In this document: positions 1-16,339 of the stretch, piece by piece | Layout of the letters: every line of letters begins with the position of its first letter | How positions within the stretch are numbered: the stretch's first letter is position 1 | Assembly: GCF_043290135.1 (NCBI RefSeq) | Contig: NC_134701.1 | Coordinates: forward strand, 62,451,502-62,515,501 | DNA length: 64,000 nt | Direction of reading: 5' to 3' | From: Rhipicephalus microplus | Lineage: Eukaryota; Arthropoda; Arachnida; Ixodida; Ixodidae | Translations under genes and position numbers: made by a program | The notes under the pieces: model-generated | What the model was told of the DNA's origin: nothing | The model's input: the letters and a program-made list of their open reading frames with translations, nothing else | The model's database searches: none

Positions 1-1756
1 CGACATCTTGTGACATTGATGGATTCCAAGTTAAACCAATTAAGTTTATATTTGACATTATTTCACCGTACATTACGCATATTCTCAACAAGTGTATCAT
101 TAAGGCAGTGTTTCCTCGTGGTATGCAGCTTGCGCGTGTATCAGTAATTTATAAAAAGGGTGACAGAAATCAATTGGGAAATTACAGGCCAATATCTATA
201 CTACCAATATTTTAAAAACTGTTTGAAAAAGTTATTCATAAGCGCTTCGTGAGCTTTGAATCTAAGCATTCCCTAATTAGCGACTCTCAATTTGGTTTCA
301 GAAAACACTGTTCGACAGAGCTCGCGTTACTGGAACAAAAAGAACACATTCTAAAGGAACTTGACAAAAATAAAATAGTTATTGGGATATATGTCGACTT
401 TACGAACGCTTTCGACCTAATAAACCATGAACTATTGCTGCGCAAGTTAGAGCGTTGCGGATTTCGTGGACATGCATCTGCACTCGTAAAATCTTTTCTT
501 GAATTCCGTAGGCAGGCAGTTGTTGTAAACAGATTCTTATCCGATACACGGCCTGTTCAGTGTGGCGTCCCACAAGGCAGCATTTTGGGCCTGTTTCTTT
601 TTAACATGTTTATAAATGATATTGTGCAGGCTATACCTTTCGCAAAAATTGTATGCTACGCTGACGACACGAGCATATTTCTAGCTGGAGATAATATAGG
701 CGAGTTGACAGAACAAGCAAATGACGCACTAGACAAACTTGATAACTGGACACGAAAGTACGCATTACAGATAAACAGCTCAAAAACTAAAGTCGTCATC
801 TTTAGAGGAAAAAACAAAAAATCGCATTAACAAGAGATATATGTTTTCAGTGTATTCCCCTAGAAATAGTGCCATCGATTAAAACATTAGGAGTTATGAT
901 AAATCAAAAACTGTCCTGGGACGACCATGTAACCTATCTTGGTAGCAAGCTGTCGCAGATAATAGGCATTGTTTACAGAAAACGTGATATGCTGCCGCTG
1001 AACGTGATGATCCTAATCTATCAGTCTTTATTTTATTCTCATCTAAACTACTGTCACTTAGGCTGGGGCACCACGACACAAGAAAACCTAAACAAATTAC
1101 ACGTCCTACAAAAGAGCTTTTTACGCGTAATGGAAAACCTTCCTCACTGGCACACAACAACCGAACTTTTTACCAAGCACAAAATTGTGCGAGTAACTAA
1201 ATTATATGAGTATCGTCTTTGTCATTCTTTCAAGCGTGAAATCAAGTATAGTACATTTCTACTTCGTAAGATTGCTCTGCTAGAGCCGCGAAAACATATA
1301 TGCAGAACAAGAAATAGAGATATATGGCACGTTCAAACATACAGAACAACTTACGGCACGCAAACCCTGGAAAACCAGCTTCCGCGACTGCTCAATAGCT
1401 TCGCAGCTAAAAACACACCCCTTGAAACATTGACAAATAAAGAGTTGTTATCATTTTTTCTTTCATATTTCCTGTTATCTGTTTGCTCGCGATTTCTGTG
1501 CCTTAAAAGTGTACTTCCTTGTATTGTGTCTTTCATTTTTCTTTTTCTGTTATGTTATGCACATTTGGTTGTGTTTTTTTTTAATTCTTGAATCCTTGCT
1601 GCTCGCCAAGTTAGGGGTCAACAGCTCAGTCAAGCTGTTTTTTTTTTGAGTTTTCATTGGAACAATCCTCGGATTTTGCAGCTTTTACTGCGGGCCCCTG
1701 TCATCATGTACACAATGATGATGAAATAAACGTATTATTATTATTATTATTATTAT
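1..1756 (+). mobile_element. Non-LTR retrotransposon (Jockey/CR1/L2-like LINE), 3' portion
   Basis: The reverse-transcriptase coding region runs in from the left window edge. It is followed by a short 3' UTR, an AATAAA at about 1725 and an (ATT)n tail at 1733-1756. The tail joins Ty3/gypsy pol sequence directly, which suggests the LINE inserted into element A and that the other half of A lies left of the window. The clade is inferred from RT motif style only. Confidence 0.85.
3..1591 (+). pseudogene. LINE reverse transcriptase ORF2, C-terminal two thirds, broken
   Basis: Reverse transcriptase of a non-LTR element, which copies element RNA at a nicked target. Visible motifs are the YRPIS block near 180-200, FGFRK, the catalytic YVDFTNAFD block near 390-420, the GVPQGS block near 565-590 and the catalytic YADD near 657. 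The C-terminal part has the LGV..N..LSW..H and LNYC blocks usual for this group. Two lesions are visible: an in-frame TAA at 213-215 and a one-base frameshift in the A-rich run near 812-820, after which the coding frame continues to the stop at 1589-1591. The 5' end is outside the window. Family assignment is secure; the exact clade is not. Confidence 0.85.
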
Positions 1757-4752
1757 GACAACCTTACGTCAGTACAGCGTTCCCAGCTTCTAGACCTGTT
1801 GCAAGAATACCGTTCTTCTTTCGATGTCGGGCGAAGTTCTCTCGGTCGCGCGTCCACTGTTACGCATCGTATCGACACTGGTGCCCATCCACCATTACGG
1901 CAACGTCAATACTGTGTGTCGCCTGCCGAACGTCGGGAGATACACGAGCAGGTTGACGATATGTTCCGACGCGACGTCATTCGGCCGTCGGACAGTCCAT
2001 GGGCGTCTCCAGTTGTTCTTGTTGCGAAGAAAGATGGTTCTGTGCGGTTCTGTGTGGACTACAGAGGGCTCAACAAGATCACTCGCAAGGATGTATACCC
2101 ACTGCCGCGCATCGACGACGCAATTGACAGCCTTCACGAAGCCCATTTTTTTTTTCTTCTCTCGATCTGCGCTCGGGGTACTGGCAAGTACCCCTGGCTG
2201 ATGACGCTCGACCGAAGACTGCCTTCATCACACCCGACGGCTTGTACGAATTCAAGCCCCGCCGTGGTGGTCTAGTGGCTAAGGTACTCGGCTGCTGACC
2301 CGCAGGTTGCGGGTTCGATTCCCAGCTGTGGCGGCTGCATTTCCGTTGGAGGCGGAAATGTTGTAGGCCCGTGTACTCAGATTTGGGTGCACGTTAAAGA
2401 ACCCCCGGTGGTCAAAATTTCCGGAGCCCTCCACTACGGCGTCTCTCATAATCAAATGGTGGTTTTGGGACGTTAAACCCCACAAATCAATCAATGTAAG
2501 CATTCAACGTCATGCCGTTTGGTCTGTGTAATGCACCTGCTACATTTGAGTGCATGATGGACACCGTTCTGCGCAACTTGAAATGGCACACGTGCTTGTG
2601 TTACCGCGATGACGTTGTTGTCTTCGCTCCAGATTTCTCCACGCATCTCCAACGTCTAAAAGAAGTCTTCGCACGTGTGAGCAATGCCGGCTTGCAACTA
2701 AATCTGAAGAAGTGCCACTTTGCAGCACGCCAACTCACCATCCTAGGGTACGTCGTGTCCAAGGATGGCATTCTTCCTGACCCAGCCAAGCTTCGGGCCG
2801 TGGCCGAATTCCCAAAACCTGCGTCCATCAAAGAACTGCGTAGTTTCGTGGGCCTGTGCTCATACTTCCGACGCCTCATACGAAACTTTGCCACGATTAT
2901 ATCACCGCTGACGAAGCTCCTTGGATGTAACGGGCCCCTCAATTCGTGGTCGTCTGAGTGCGACGACCCGTTCTTGAAGCTCCGCCATTTGTTGACGTCG
3001 CCTCCCATTCTCCGCCACTACGACCCTACGACCCCAACGGAGGTGCACACGGACGCCAGTGGTGTAGGCCTCAGCGCTGTTCTGGCGCAGCGCCAACCCG
3101 GGTTCCCTTATTGTGTCGTGGCATATGCAAGCCGTACGCTCACGAGAGCCGAGACAAACTACAACGTCACGGAAAAAGAGTGCCTGGCGATCGTATGGGC
3201 CCTTACAAAGTTTCGACCTTATTTGTATGGTCGCCCATTCGGTGTCGTCACCGACCATCATGCACTATGCTGGCTGTAATCATTGAAGGATCCCTCAGGC
3301 CGCCTCGCCCGTTGGGCTGTTCGCTTACAAGACTACGACATCGGCGTGCTCTACCGCAACAGACGCCAGCATGCTGACGCCGACGCCCTCTCGCGCTCCC
3401 CTCTGCCTGAAGCTGACGTGCTCTGCTCAGTATCCTCGGTTGCTGTTTCTGCCATTGATGTTGACATCATCGCTACCGAACAGCGAAAAGATAATTGGAT
3501 CGCCCAACTGATCGACTTGCTCTCTGATTTGTCCGCAACGCCATCCACGCGTGCCTTGCGTCGTCAAGCTCACCATTTCGCCATTCGTGACGGCCTCCTA
3601 CACCGACGCAATTGCGGCGCTGATGGCCGGCAGTGGCTACTCGTGATACCCCGCAGTCTGCGGTTGGAGATATGTGAATCCTTCCATTCTGATCCAGAAT
3701 GCGCGCACTCTGGGGTATTCAAAACCTACCATCGCATTCGACAATGCTACTTCTGGCGCGGGATGTACCGCTACGTCCAACAGTTCGTTCGCTCCTGTCT
3801 CGCTTGCCAACGCCGCAAACCATCCGCACACATGTCACCAGCCGGTCTGCAACGGTTACCTTGACCTGACCGTCTGTCTTGGCGCATAGGTATCGATTTG
3901 TATGGACCACTCCTTTTGACGTCCAGTGGCAACCGCTGGGCCATCGTCGCCGTAGATCATTTAATGCGATTCGCCGAAACCGCCGCTCTCCCTGCGGCTA
4001 CTGCGCGTGATGTAGCGTCCTTCCTACTGCATCGATTAATACGGCGCCACGGTCAACCCCAGGAGCTTCTCAGCGATCGAGACCGTGTCTTCTTGTCAAA
4101 AGTCGTCGACGCCATTCTCACTGAGTGCCATTCTGTCCACCGCAAAACTACTGCTTACCAGCCGCAGACAAATGGTCTGACCGAACGCTTTAACCGCACC
4201 CTCGGTGACATGCTGTCGATGTACGTCGCCGCCACCCACACGAATCGGTATACTATACTGCCCTTCGTCACCTACGCCTACAACACCGCCCCTCAGAGCA
4301 CGACCGGTTTTTCACCTTTCTTCTTGCTGTACGGAAGGCACCCGTCACACACCATTGACACGATACTCCCGTACACGCCGGATCCATATGAGTGTACACC
4401 TATTTCCGAGACCACCAGGCTTGCTGAAGAGTGTCGCGAGCTTGCCAAGACTTTTACGACGCATGAGCAAAAGCGGCAGAAGAGTATTCGTGATGGCTCC
4501 GCCACTTCTGAGCCCACGTCCCTTCCTGGTTCCCTTGTATGGCTCTCAATCCCGACCTCTGTAGCTGGCCTTTCTTCCAAACTACTCCCGAAATATGAAG
4601 GTCCCTACCGTGTGATCCAGCGCACATCTCCAGTCAACTATCTTATTGAGCCAATTGAACAATCTTTGGACATACGCCGCCGCGGGCGCGACATAGTCAA
4701 CGTGGAGCGCCTGAAGGCTTACCATGACCCGCTCGTAGTGACAAGCTATTAG
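1757..4752 (+). pseudogene. pol: Ty3/gypsy pol of element A (RT, RNase H, integrase), decayed
   Basis: Domains in order: RT ([16 protein letters not shown] near 2030-2070; the catalytic box reads YRDD near 2600 where relatives have YLDD), RNase H (HTDASGVGL near 3045; [10 protein letters not shown] near 3245), integrase H2C2 zinc finger (about 3690-3815), integrase core (GIDLYGP near 3890, SDRDRVF near 4070, TNGLTERFN near 4170) and a C-terminal domain with no chromodomain seen. Lesions: a frameshift in the T run near 2146-2156, a SINE insertion at 2256-2495, an in-frame TAA at 3277-3279 and a TGA at 3862-3864. After the SINE, the frame is otherwise open from 2512 to 4752. It cannot encode a complete polyprotein. 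Confidence 0.92.
2256..2495 (+). repeat. Ruka-type tRNA-derived SINE, copy 1 (inside element A)
   Basis: The 5' part is a tRNA-like promoter with an A-box-like TGGTCTAGTGGCTAAGG and a B-box-like GGGTTCGATTCC. The body reads 'GCTGCATTTCCGTTGGAGG' and the 3' end is 'ACGTTAAACCCCACA'. It is flanked by an imperfect 12-bp target duplication at 2244-2255 and 2496-2507 (10 of 12 positions agree by eye). It interrupts the RT at the LYEF/MPFGL junction. Confidence 0.92.
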
Positions 4753-4788
4753 GTCGCCAGGCGGCTCCCTCTTCGACCCCGGGATAAT

Positions 4789-10990
<6,202 letters not shown>

Positions 10991-11063
<73 letters not shown>
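10991..11063. repeat. (TA)n microsatellite, tail of a minus-strand SINE
   Basis: About 36 AT units. Read on the minus strand, it follows the SINE 3' sequence TTTCTTTCCCTT, the same junction as at 34935-34946. Confidence 0.95.
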
Positions 11064-11066
<3 letters not shown>

Positions 11067-11275
11067 GAAAGAAATGTATACCTAAGGGCTCGTTTTTCCG
11101 TGTTTTGACACAATATTAATGAGAACTAACAGACAGTAATGCCAAGGAATGTATAGGGGAAGTTATTAGAACAAATGGAATGTCAATAAGAAGAAAGAAA
11201 AGTGGGTGAAAAAATAACCAGCCATGAGCAGGAACCGAACCCACGACCTTCGAATAACGCGTTCGATGCTCACGG
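11064..11275 (-). repeat. tRNA-derived SINE (second family), 5'-deleted copy
   Basis: On the minus strand it carries 'AACGCGTTATTCGAAGG' and a B-box-like GGTTCGGTTCC, then the same body and tail as the better copy at 34695-34945, including 'TTGTGTCAAAACACGG' and 'CGAGCCCTTA'. The A-box part seen at 34700-34730 is missing. The tail ends in (TA)n. Confidence 0.75.
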
Positions 11276-11370
11276 CTGGTTGTTTTTTCACCCACTTTTC
11301 TTTCTTCTTATTGGCATTCCGTTTGTTCTAATAACTTCCCCTATACATTCCTTGGCATTACTGTCTGTTA
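11127..11370. repeat. Near-perfect inverted repeat, 103-bp arms, 38-bp spacer
   Basis: The left arm is 11127-11229 and the right arm is 11268-11370; by eye they differ at four positions. The spacer holds the tRNA-like B-box region. The arms are two copies of one SINE body in head-to-head orientation, and each outer end runs toward a (TA)n tract. A transcript would fold into a long hairpin. Confidence 0.9.
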
Positions 11371-11371
11371 G

Positions 11372-11645
<274 letters not shown>

Positions 11646-11682
11646 ATTCGTCCCCCGTCGAAAAAGAAGTCATCCTGGCGAC

Positions 11683-13466
11683 TCACAGAGAACAGAGTAC
11701 GAGCGAATCGTAATACGGTTTCAACCACTGTACGTGAATGGTTTCACGACCGCGAAAGCGCTGGTCTGTGAATGACGTAACGGGTTCGATGAGGCAGCTA
11801 ACAGGTGAAGTCTGCGAGACAACGCAGTAGGGTCCCTGGTATTTTGAAACAAGCTTCGAGGAAAGGCCTGTAGGGACAGCAGAAACCCACAACCACACAA
11901 GGGTGTCCGGAAGGAAGTTGGGGTATGGGTGGTTATCGTCACGCTGAGATTTTTGTCTCCATTGGTCGATGGCTGTGAACGTCTGGGTGAGCTTACGGCA
12001 TTTCTCGGCGCGGCAGGCAGCTTCAGAGAAGGGCGTAGACTCGGAGGAATCGGGGTGGTAGGGCAGAGGTATCTAGTGTGGTGAAAGGGTCTCGGCCATA
12101 TGAGAGGAAAAATGGCGAAAAGCCCATAGTCGCCTGTGGAGCAGCGTTATATGCGTACGTCACAAAAGGCAGAATGATGTTCCAATCGGAGTGGTTTGAG
12201 GCAACATACTTAAATATCATGTCGCCTAGGGTATGGTTGAATCTTTCCGTCAAGCCATTCGTTTGCCTATGGTAGGCGGTGGTAGTCCGGCGAATAATAC
12301 GGCATTCGGCAAGGAGGGCTCTGACGACTTCCGAGAGGAACACACGTCTTCTGTCGCTGGGAAGTTCACACGGTTCGCCGTGACGGAGAATCAAGTTCCG
12401 TAGGAGAAAAGATGATACGTCACGTGCATTGGCAGCAGGCAAAGCGGCTGTTTCTGCGTATCGCGTCAAGTAGTCGACAGCGATAACAATACACCTGTTT
12501 CTAGAAGCCGTGAATGGAAGAGGCCCATACAGACTGATTCCGACGCGGTCGAAAGGTTTGGCTGGGCAAGGGATTGGCTGGATTGGACCAGAAGCGTGAT
12601 GCGAGAAAACTTTGCGTCGTTGGCAATGTGGCCATGACTGAATGTACTTGCACACGAAGGTGTACATGCCTCGCCAATAAAACCGGGAGGAAAGCCTAGT
12701 GTATGTTTTGAAGACACCCGCATGTGCGCACTGAGGGTCGGCATGCAAAGCTGAACATATTGCAACACGAAGATGCCGAGGTATGACCAGTAACCACTTT
12801 CGGTCATCTGACTTGTAATTCCTGCAGTAAAGGAGGCAATCCCAGATCTCAAAGTGTGCCACCTGATGGCGCAATGCTCTAGAAGATGTAGAAATCAACG
12901 GGTCTGAAAGGAATCGCAGAAAAACGCTGATCCAGTCATCCGTACGTTGCTCAGACGCCATGCCACAGTTTGCTGGGAATGCAATCATTTCGTTCATGGC
13001 AGATACACAACCAGAGCTTTCGGAGGAGACAGATGAACGTGATAGGGCGTCGGCATCAATGTGACGTCGGCCAGACAGTAGACAACACGCATGTCGATCT
13101 CTTGCAACCGCAAAGCCCACCGAGCGAATCGGCCGGAGGGGTCTTTCAATGTGGATAACCAACAAATCACATGGTGATCGGTGACTACGTCGAACGGGTG
13201 ACGATATAGGTAAGGTTTAAATTTACCTAGAGTTCAAATAATTGGCAGACACTCCTTCCCTGTCGCAGAATAGTTCTGCGCTTTCGTGAGGGTACGGCTT
13301 GCGTATGTGTCTACGTACTCCTGGAATCCCGATTTGCGCTGTGCGAGCACGGCACCGAGTCCAACACCGTTGGCATCGGTGTGTACCTCAGTCGGAGCAG
13401 TCGGGTTAAAGTGACGCAAGATTGGTGGTGCGGTTAACAGGTGGCGCGACTTTTCGAAGGAACTGC
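11683..13466 (-). pseudogene. pol: Element B pol: RNase H end and integrase, decayed
   Basis: RNase H blocks [13 protein letters not shown] (near 13370) and TDHHVICWL, then an integrase zinc finger and core. Two functional residues are changed: the zinc-finger pair reads SWPHCQ where relatives have a first Cys (SCxxCQ), and the first catalytic Asp of the core is lost (GISLYGP instead of GIDLYGP). The second Asp (SDRRRVF) and the Glu (NGLTERFN) remain. At least one frameshift lies near 12023-12060, before the C-terminal part in another frame, and there is a stop near 13228. Not functional. Confidence 0.85.
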
Positions 13467-15010
13467 AGAATGGGTTTCGGAAACACACGATGTTGGAAGA
13501 CAATCTGTTCTCACTGACGCAGTGCATCGAAATAGCAGAAGAGGAACACAGGCCCCTCTGGCTAGCAATTTTTGATATCAAGGGAGCATACAATAGCGTG
13601 GTTCAAGAGGACTTGTGGGAAATACTGGACACACTAGGTGTCGAAAATAGAGTAAATAATCATTTAAATGATATTTATAAAGGTAACAAGGCAGTCATAA
13701 AGTGGGGAAAACAGGTATCTAAGCCTACAAAAGTAAAACGGGGGCTTAGGCAGGGGTGTCCTCTGTCACCCTTGTTATTAATGATGTACCTACAAGGATT
13801 AGAGGCCAAATTAGAGGGAAGTGGACTGGGCTTAGCTCTCTTTTGTCAAACAAGGAAATCTCATTGAACAGGCACTACAAGCATTGGTGTACGCAGATGA
13901 TATAGTGCTAATAGCCAACAACAAGAAATATTTCAGAGATTGATTCACATCTGCAGTAATGAGGGAGATGGGTTAGATTTCAGATTCAGTAACAAAAAAA
14001 CAGCAGTCATGATTTTAAATAATAATGAAGATATTGAGCTTAGAATAAAGGAGGTCACGCTAGAGTTAACAGATAAATACAAATATCTGAGCGCATGGAA
14101 AACAATTGGGCCGAGTACCTGTGGGAACACGAAATATACGTGACGGCTAAAGGTAACAGAAATGGAGCAGTGATGAAAAATAGGGCACTGTGGAATTACA
14201 ATAGGTATGAAGTTGTGAGAGTAATATGGGAAGGGGGTCATGGTTCCTGGTCTGACGTCCGGTAATGCAGTCTTGTGCATGAGATCAGAAGTTCAAGCAA
14301 GATTAGAAATTAAGCATTGTGGAATAGGTAGGCTTGCCTTAGGAGCTCACGGGAATACATCAAATCAGGAAGTACAAGGTGATATGGGATGGACATCATT
14401 TGAGGGCAGGGAAGCTAGCAGCAAGATAAATTTGGAAGAGCGATTGAGAGAAATGGACGAGGAGCGTTGGGCTAGGAAGGTATTTAGCTACTTGTACATG
14501 AATGATGTCGATACAAAATGGAGGAAGCGAACCAGAAAATTGACTGGTAAACACTTAGAAAACAGCAGGAGGCCAAACCAAAAAGAATTATCGGTTAAGA
14601 AGAAGGTGAAGGAAGCTGAGACCGATATGTGGAGAATCGGCATGATTAAGAAGTCCGCACTATAGATCTATCAAACCTTTAAGCAGGAAATTGCCAAGGA
14701 AAGGTTCTATGATAATACTCGGGGTAGTTCTCTACTGTTTGAGGCCAGGACGGGAGTATTGCGAACCAAGACATATCGGGCCAAATACGAAGGGGAGACA
14801 CGGTATGCACTGTGTGTGGAGAGAAAGAGGAAACTGACGAACACTTGATAATGTTCTGTAAAGGGCTTCACTCTATAGTTCTGGATGATGGCGCAGAGCA
14901 TTTTCAAAGCACTGGGGTTTAGGGACAGGGAGGGAAAGATAGACTTGAAGTGGTTAGAATCAACTAGAAGGAGGTTATTCGATTGGTGGCTAAAGTCAAG
15001 GCACGAGTGA
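13463..15010 (+). pseudogene. LINE reverse transcriptase, 5'-truncated, several frameshifts
   Basis: Readable blocks are [14 protein letters not shown] (from 13463), [10 protein letters not shown] (near 13575, first catalytic Asp), GLRQGCPLSPLL (near 13743) and VYADDIVLIANN (near 13890, catalytic pair; reached by a frameshift after 13860), then FRFSNKKTAVM and an ALW.YNRYEVVRVIWE segment. Near 14805 a CTVCGEKEETDEHL..FC zinc-knuckle-like motif (CX2CX8HX4C) marks the C-terminus. The reading frame changes at about 13860, 13935, 14100 and 14690. Clade unresolved, possibly R4/Tx1/L1-like. Confidence 0.8.
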
Positions 15011-15172
15011 AAATTAAACCCTTCACTGCAAAGTACAAGTCCTCAACCTCTCTATTTAAAGAAAAAAATAAATCTAGTTTTTTGTTCACGAAGTATTACG
15101 GCTTGGTGGCGTTAGCCACCGCCTGATATAAAGGGTACAGCCGTATCAATCCATCCAATCTATCCATCCATC
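13463..15172 (+). mobile_element. 5'-truncated LINE inserted in element B
   Basis: Opposite in orientation to B. It begins abruptly inside the RT domain, runs through the RT C-terminus and a zinc-knuckle region, and ends in an ATCC-rich 3' tail (about 15149-15172). B sequence resumes on both sides in matching register. No clear target-site duplication was seen. Confidence 0.85.
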
Positions 15173-16152
15173 GTCACAGGCACGTGACCAAGCGTAACTT
15201 TTCGAGTCACTCCGTAGTAGTTCAGTCAAGGGGGCGGTGATCATCGCAAAATTCCGAATAAAGCGATGGAAATACGAGCAGAGGGAAAGAAAGCTGCGCA
15301 TTTCCTTCAGAGACGCACGTTTAGGGAACTCTGCAACTGCCCGAAGCTTGGCGGTGTCAGAAAGAATACCGTCCTAAGAGACAACATGGCCGAGGATGGT
15401 AAGCTGACTTGCGCCAAAGTGGCATTTCTTCAGGCTGAGCTGAAAGCCAGCGTCAGTTGGGCACTGCAGTACTTCATCTAGCCTGCGGAGACGCCTTGGA
15501 TAATGTAGTAAAAATATAACCACGTCATCCAAGTAGCACAGGCATGTTTTCCACTTCAGGCCACGCAAAAGATTGTCCATCATCCGCTTGAATGTTGCGG
15601 GCGCATTGCAAAGACCGAAAGGCATGACGCGGAATTTGTAGAGGCCATCAGATGTGACAAAGGTCATTTTATGCTGATCTTCAGGTGCCACAGGAACTTG
15701 CCAGTAGCCGCTCCATAAGTCAGTAGAAGAGAAGATCTCCGCACCTTGGAGGCAGTCAAGGGCATCGTCGATTCTCGGTAAGGAGTAAAAGTTCTTTTGA
15801 GTTATTTTGTTAGGACCACGGTAGTCAAGACAGAAGCAAATTAACCCGTCCTTTATCTTAACGAGAATGACTGGAGATGCCCAGGGGATATTCGAAGGCT
15901 GGATGACACCACGCTTGAGCATGTCAGCTACTTTGTCATCAATAACCTGGCGCTCGGCTGCTGACATGTGATAGGGTCTTTGACGCAGTAACTCATTGTA
16001 CCCGTGTTGATGTGCTGACACAAAGCTGACGTGTGGCCGAGGGGAGAATGCTGGATGTCAAAGGAAAAAAACGGAACTTGACCAGGAGTCGTAGAAGCTG
16101 AGCACGTTGCGAAACAGCCAACTCTGCATTGATGGGTACTCCTCCACGTTAC
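15173..16152 (-). pseudogene. pol: Element B pol: reverse transcriptase part, decayed
   Basis: Open from 16021 to 15374 on the minus strand, with RT blocks [44 protein letters not shown] and an intact CYLDDVVIF box (near 15530). Several normally conserved positions differ (VKIKDG for VKKKDG; STDLWSGYW for SLDLRSGYW). The frame is disturbed on both sides, near 15370 and above 16021, where a QRAQLL-type segment is readable only in another frame. It stops at a TA stretch, 16153-16160. Confidence 0.85.
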
Positions 16153-16161
16153 AATATATAT

Positions 16162-16302
16162 TATAAAGGAGATTTATTAAGCAGGAAGGTTGATGCTCGG
16201 AAGGCTTGGAAGGCGATGCACCAGCCGCGATTTCCGAGCTCGAGCCGCTGCTGCACACTCGATGCTGCTGCCTCTGCGCTGGAGTACTTCCTCTTCTTTA
16301 CA
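16162..16302 (-). repeat. 3' LTR of element C
   Basis: Minus strand begins TGTAAAGAAGAGG and ends CTCCTTTATA; an AATAAA lies near the end. The preceding purine-rich stretch is CCGTGGGGCCAT. It differs from the 5' copy at about four positions by eye. The inner end is set assuming an ATAT target duplication. Confidence 0.85.
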
Positions 16303-16339
16303 ATGGCCCCACGGAGAAAAAAGGAGCCATCCTGGCGAC

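Noticed and set aside
1799..2201. Alternative overlapping frames in element A
   Set aside because: Only one frame matches RT at each point; the others are shadows.
2263..2340. Functional tRNA gene
   Set aside because: The tRNA-like segment is the head of a Ruka SINE with body, tail and target duplication; the same holds at 38575, 43450 and 59770.
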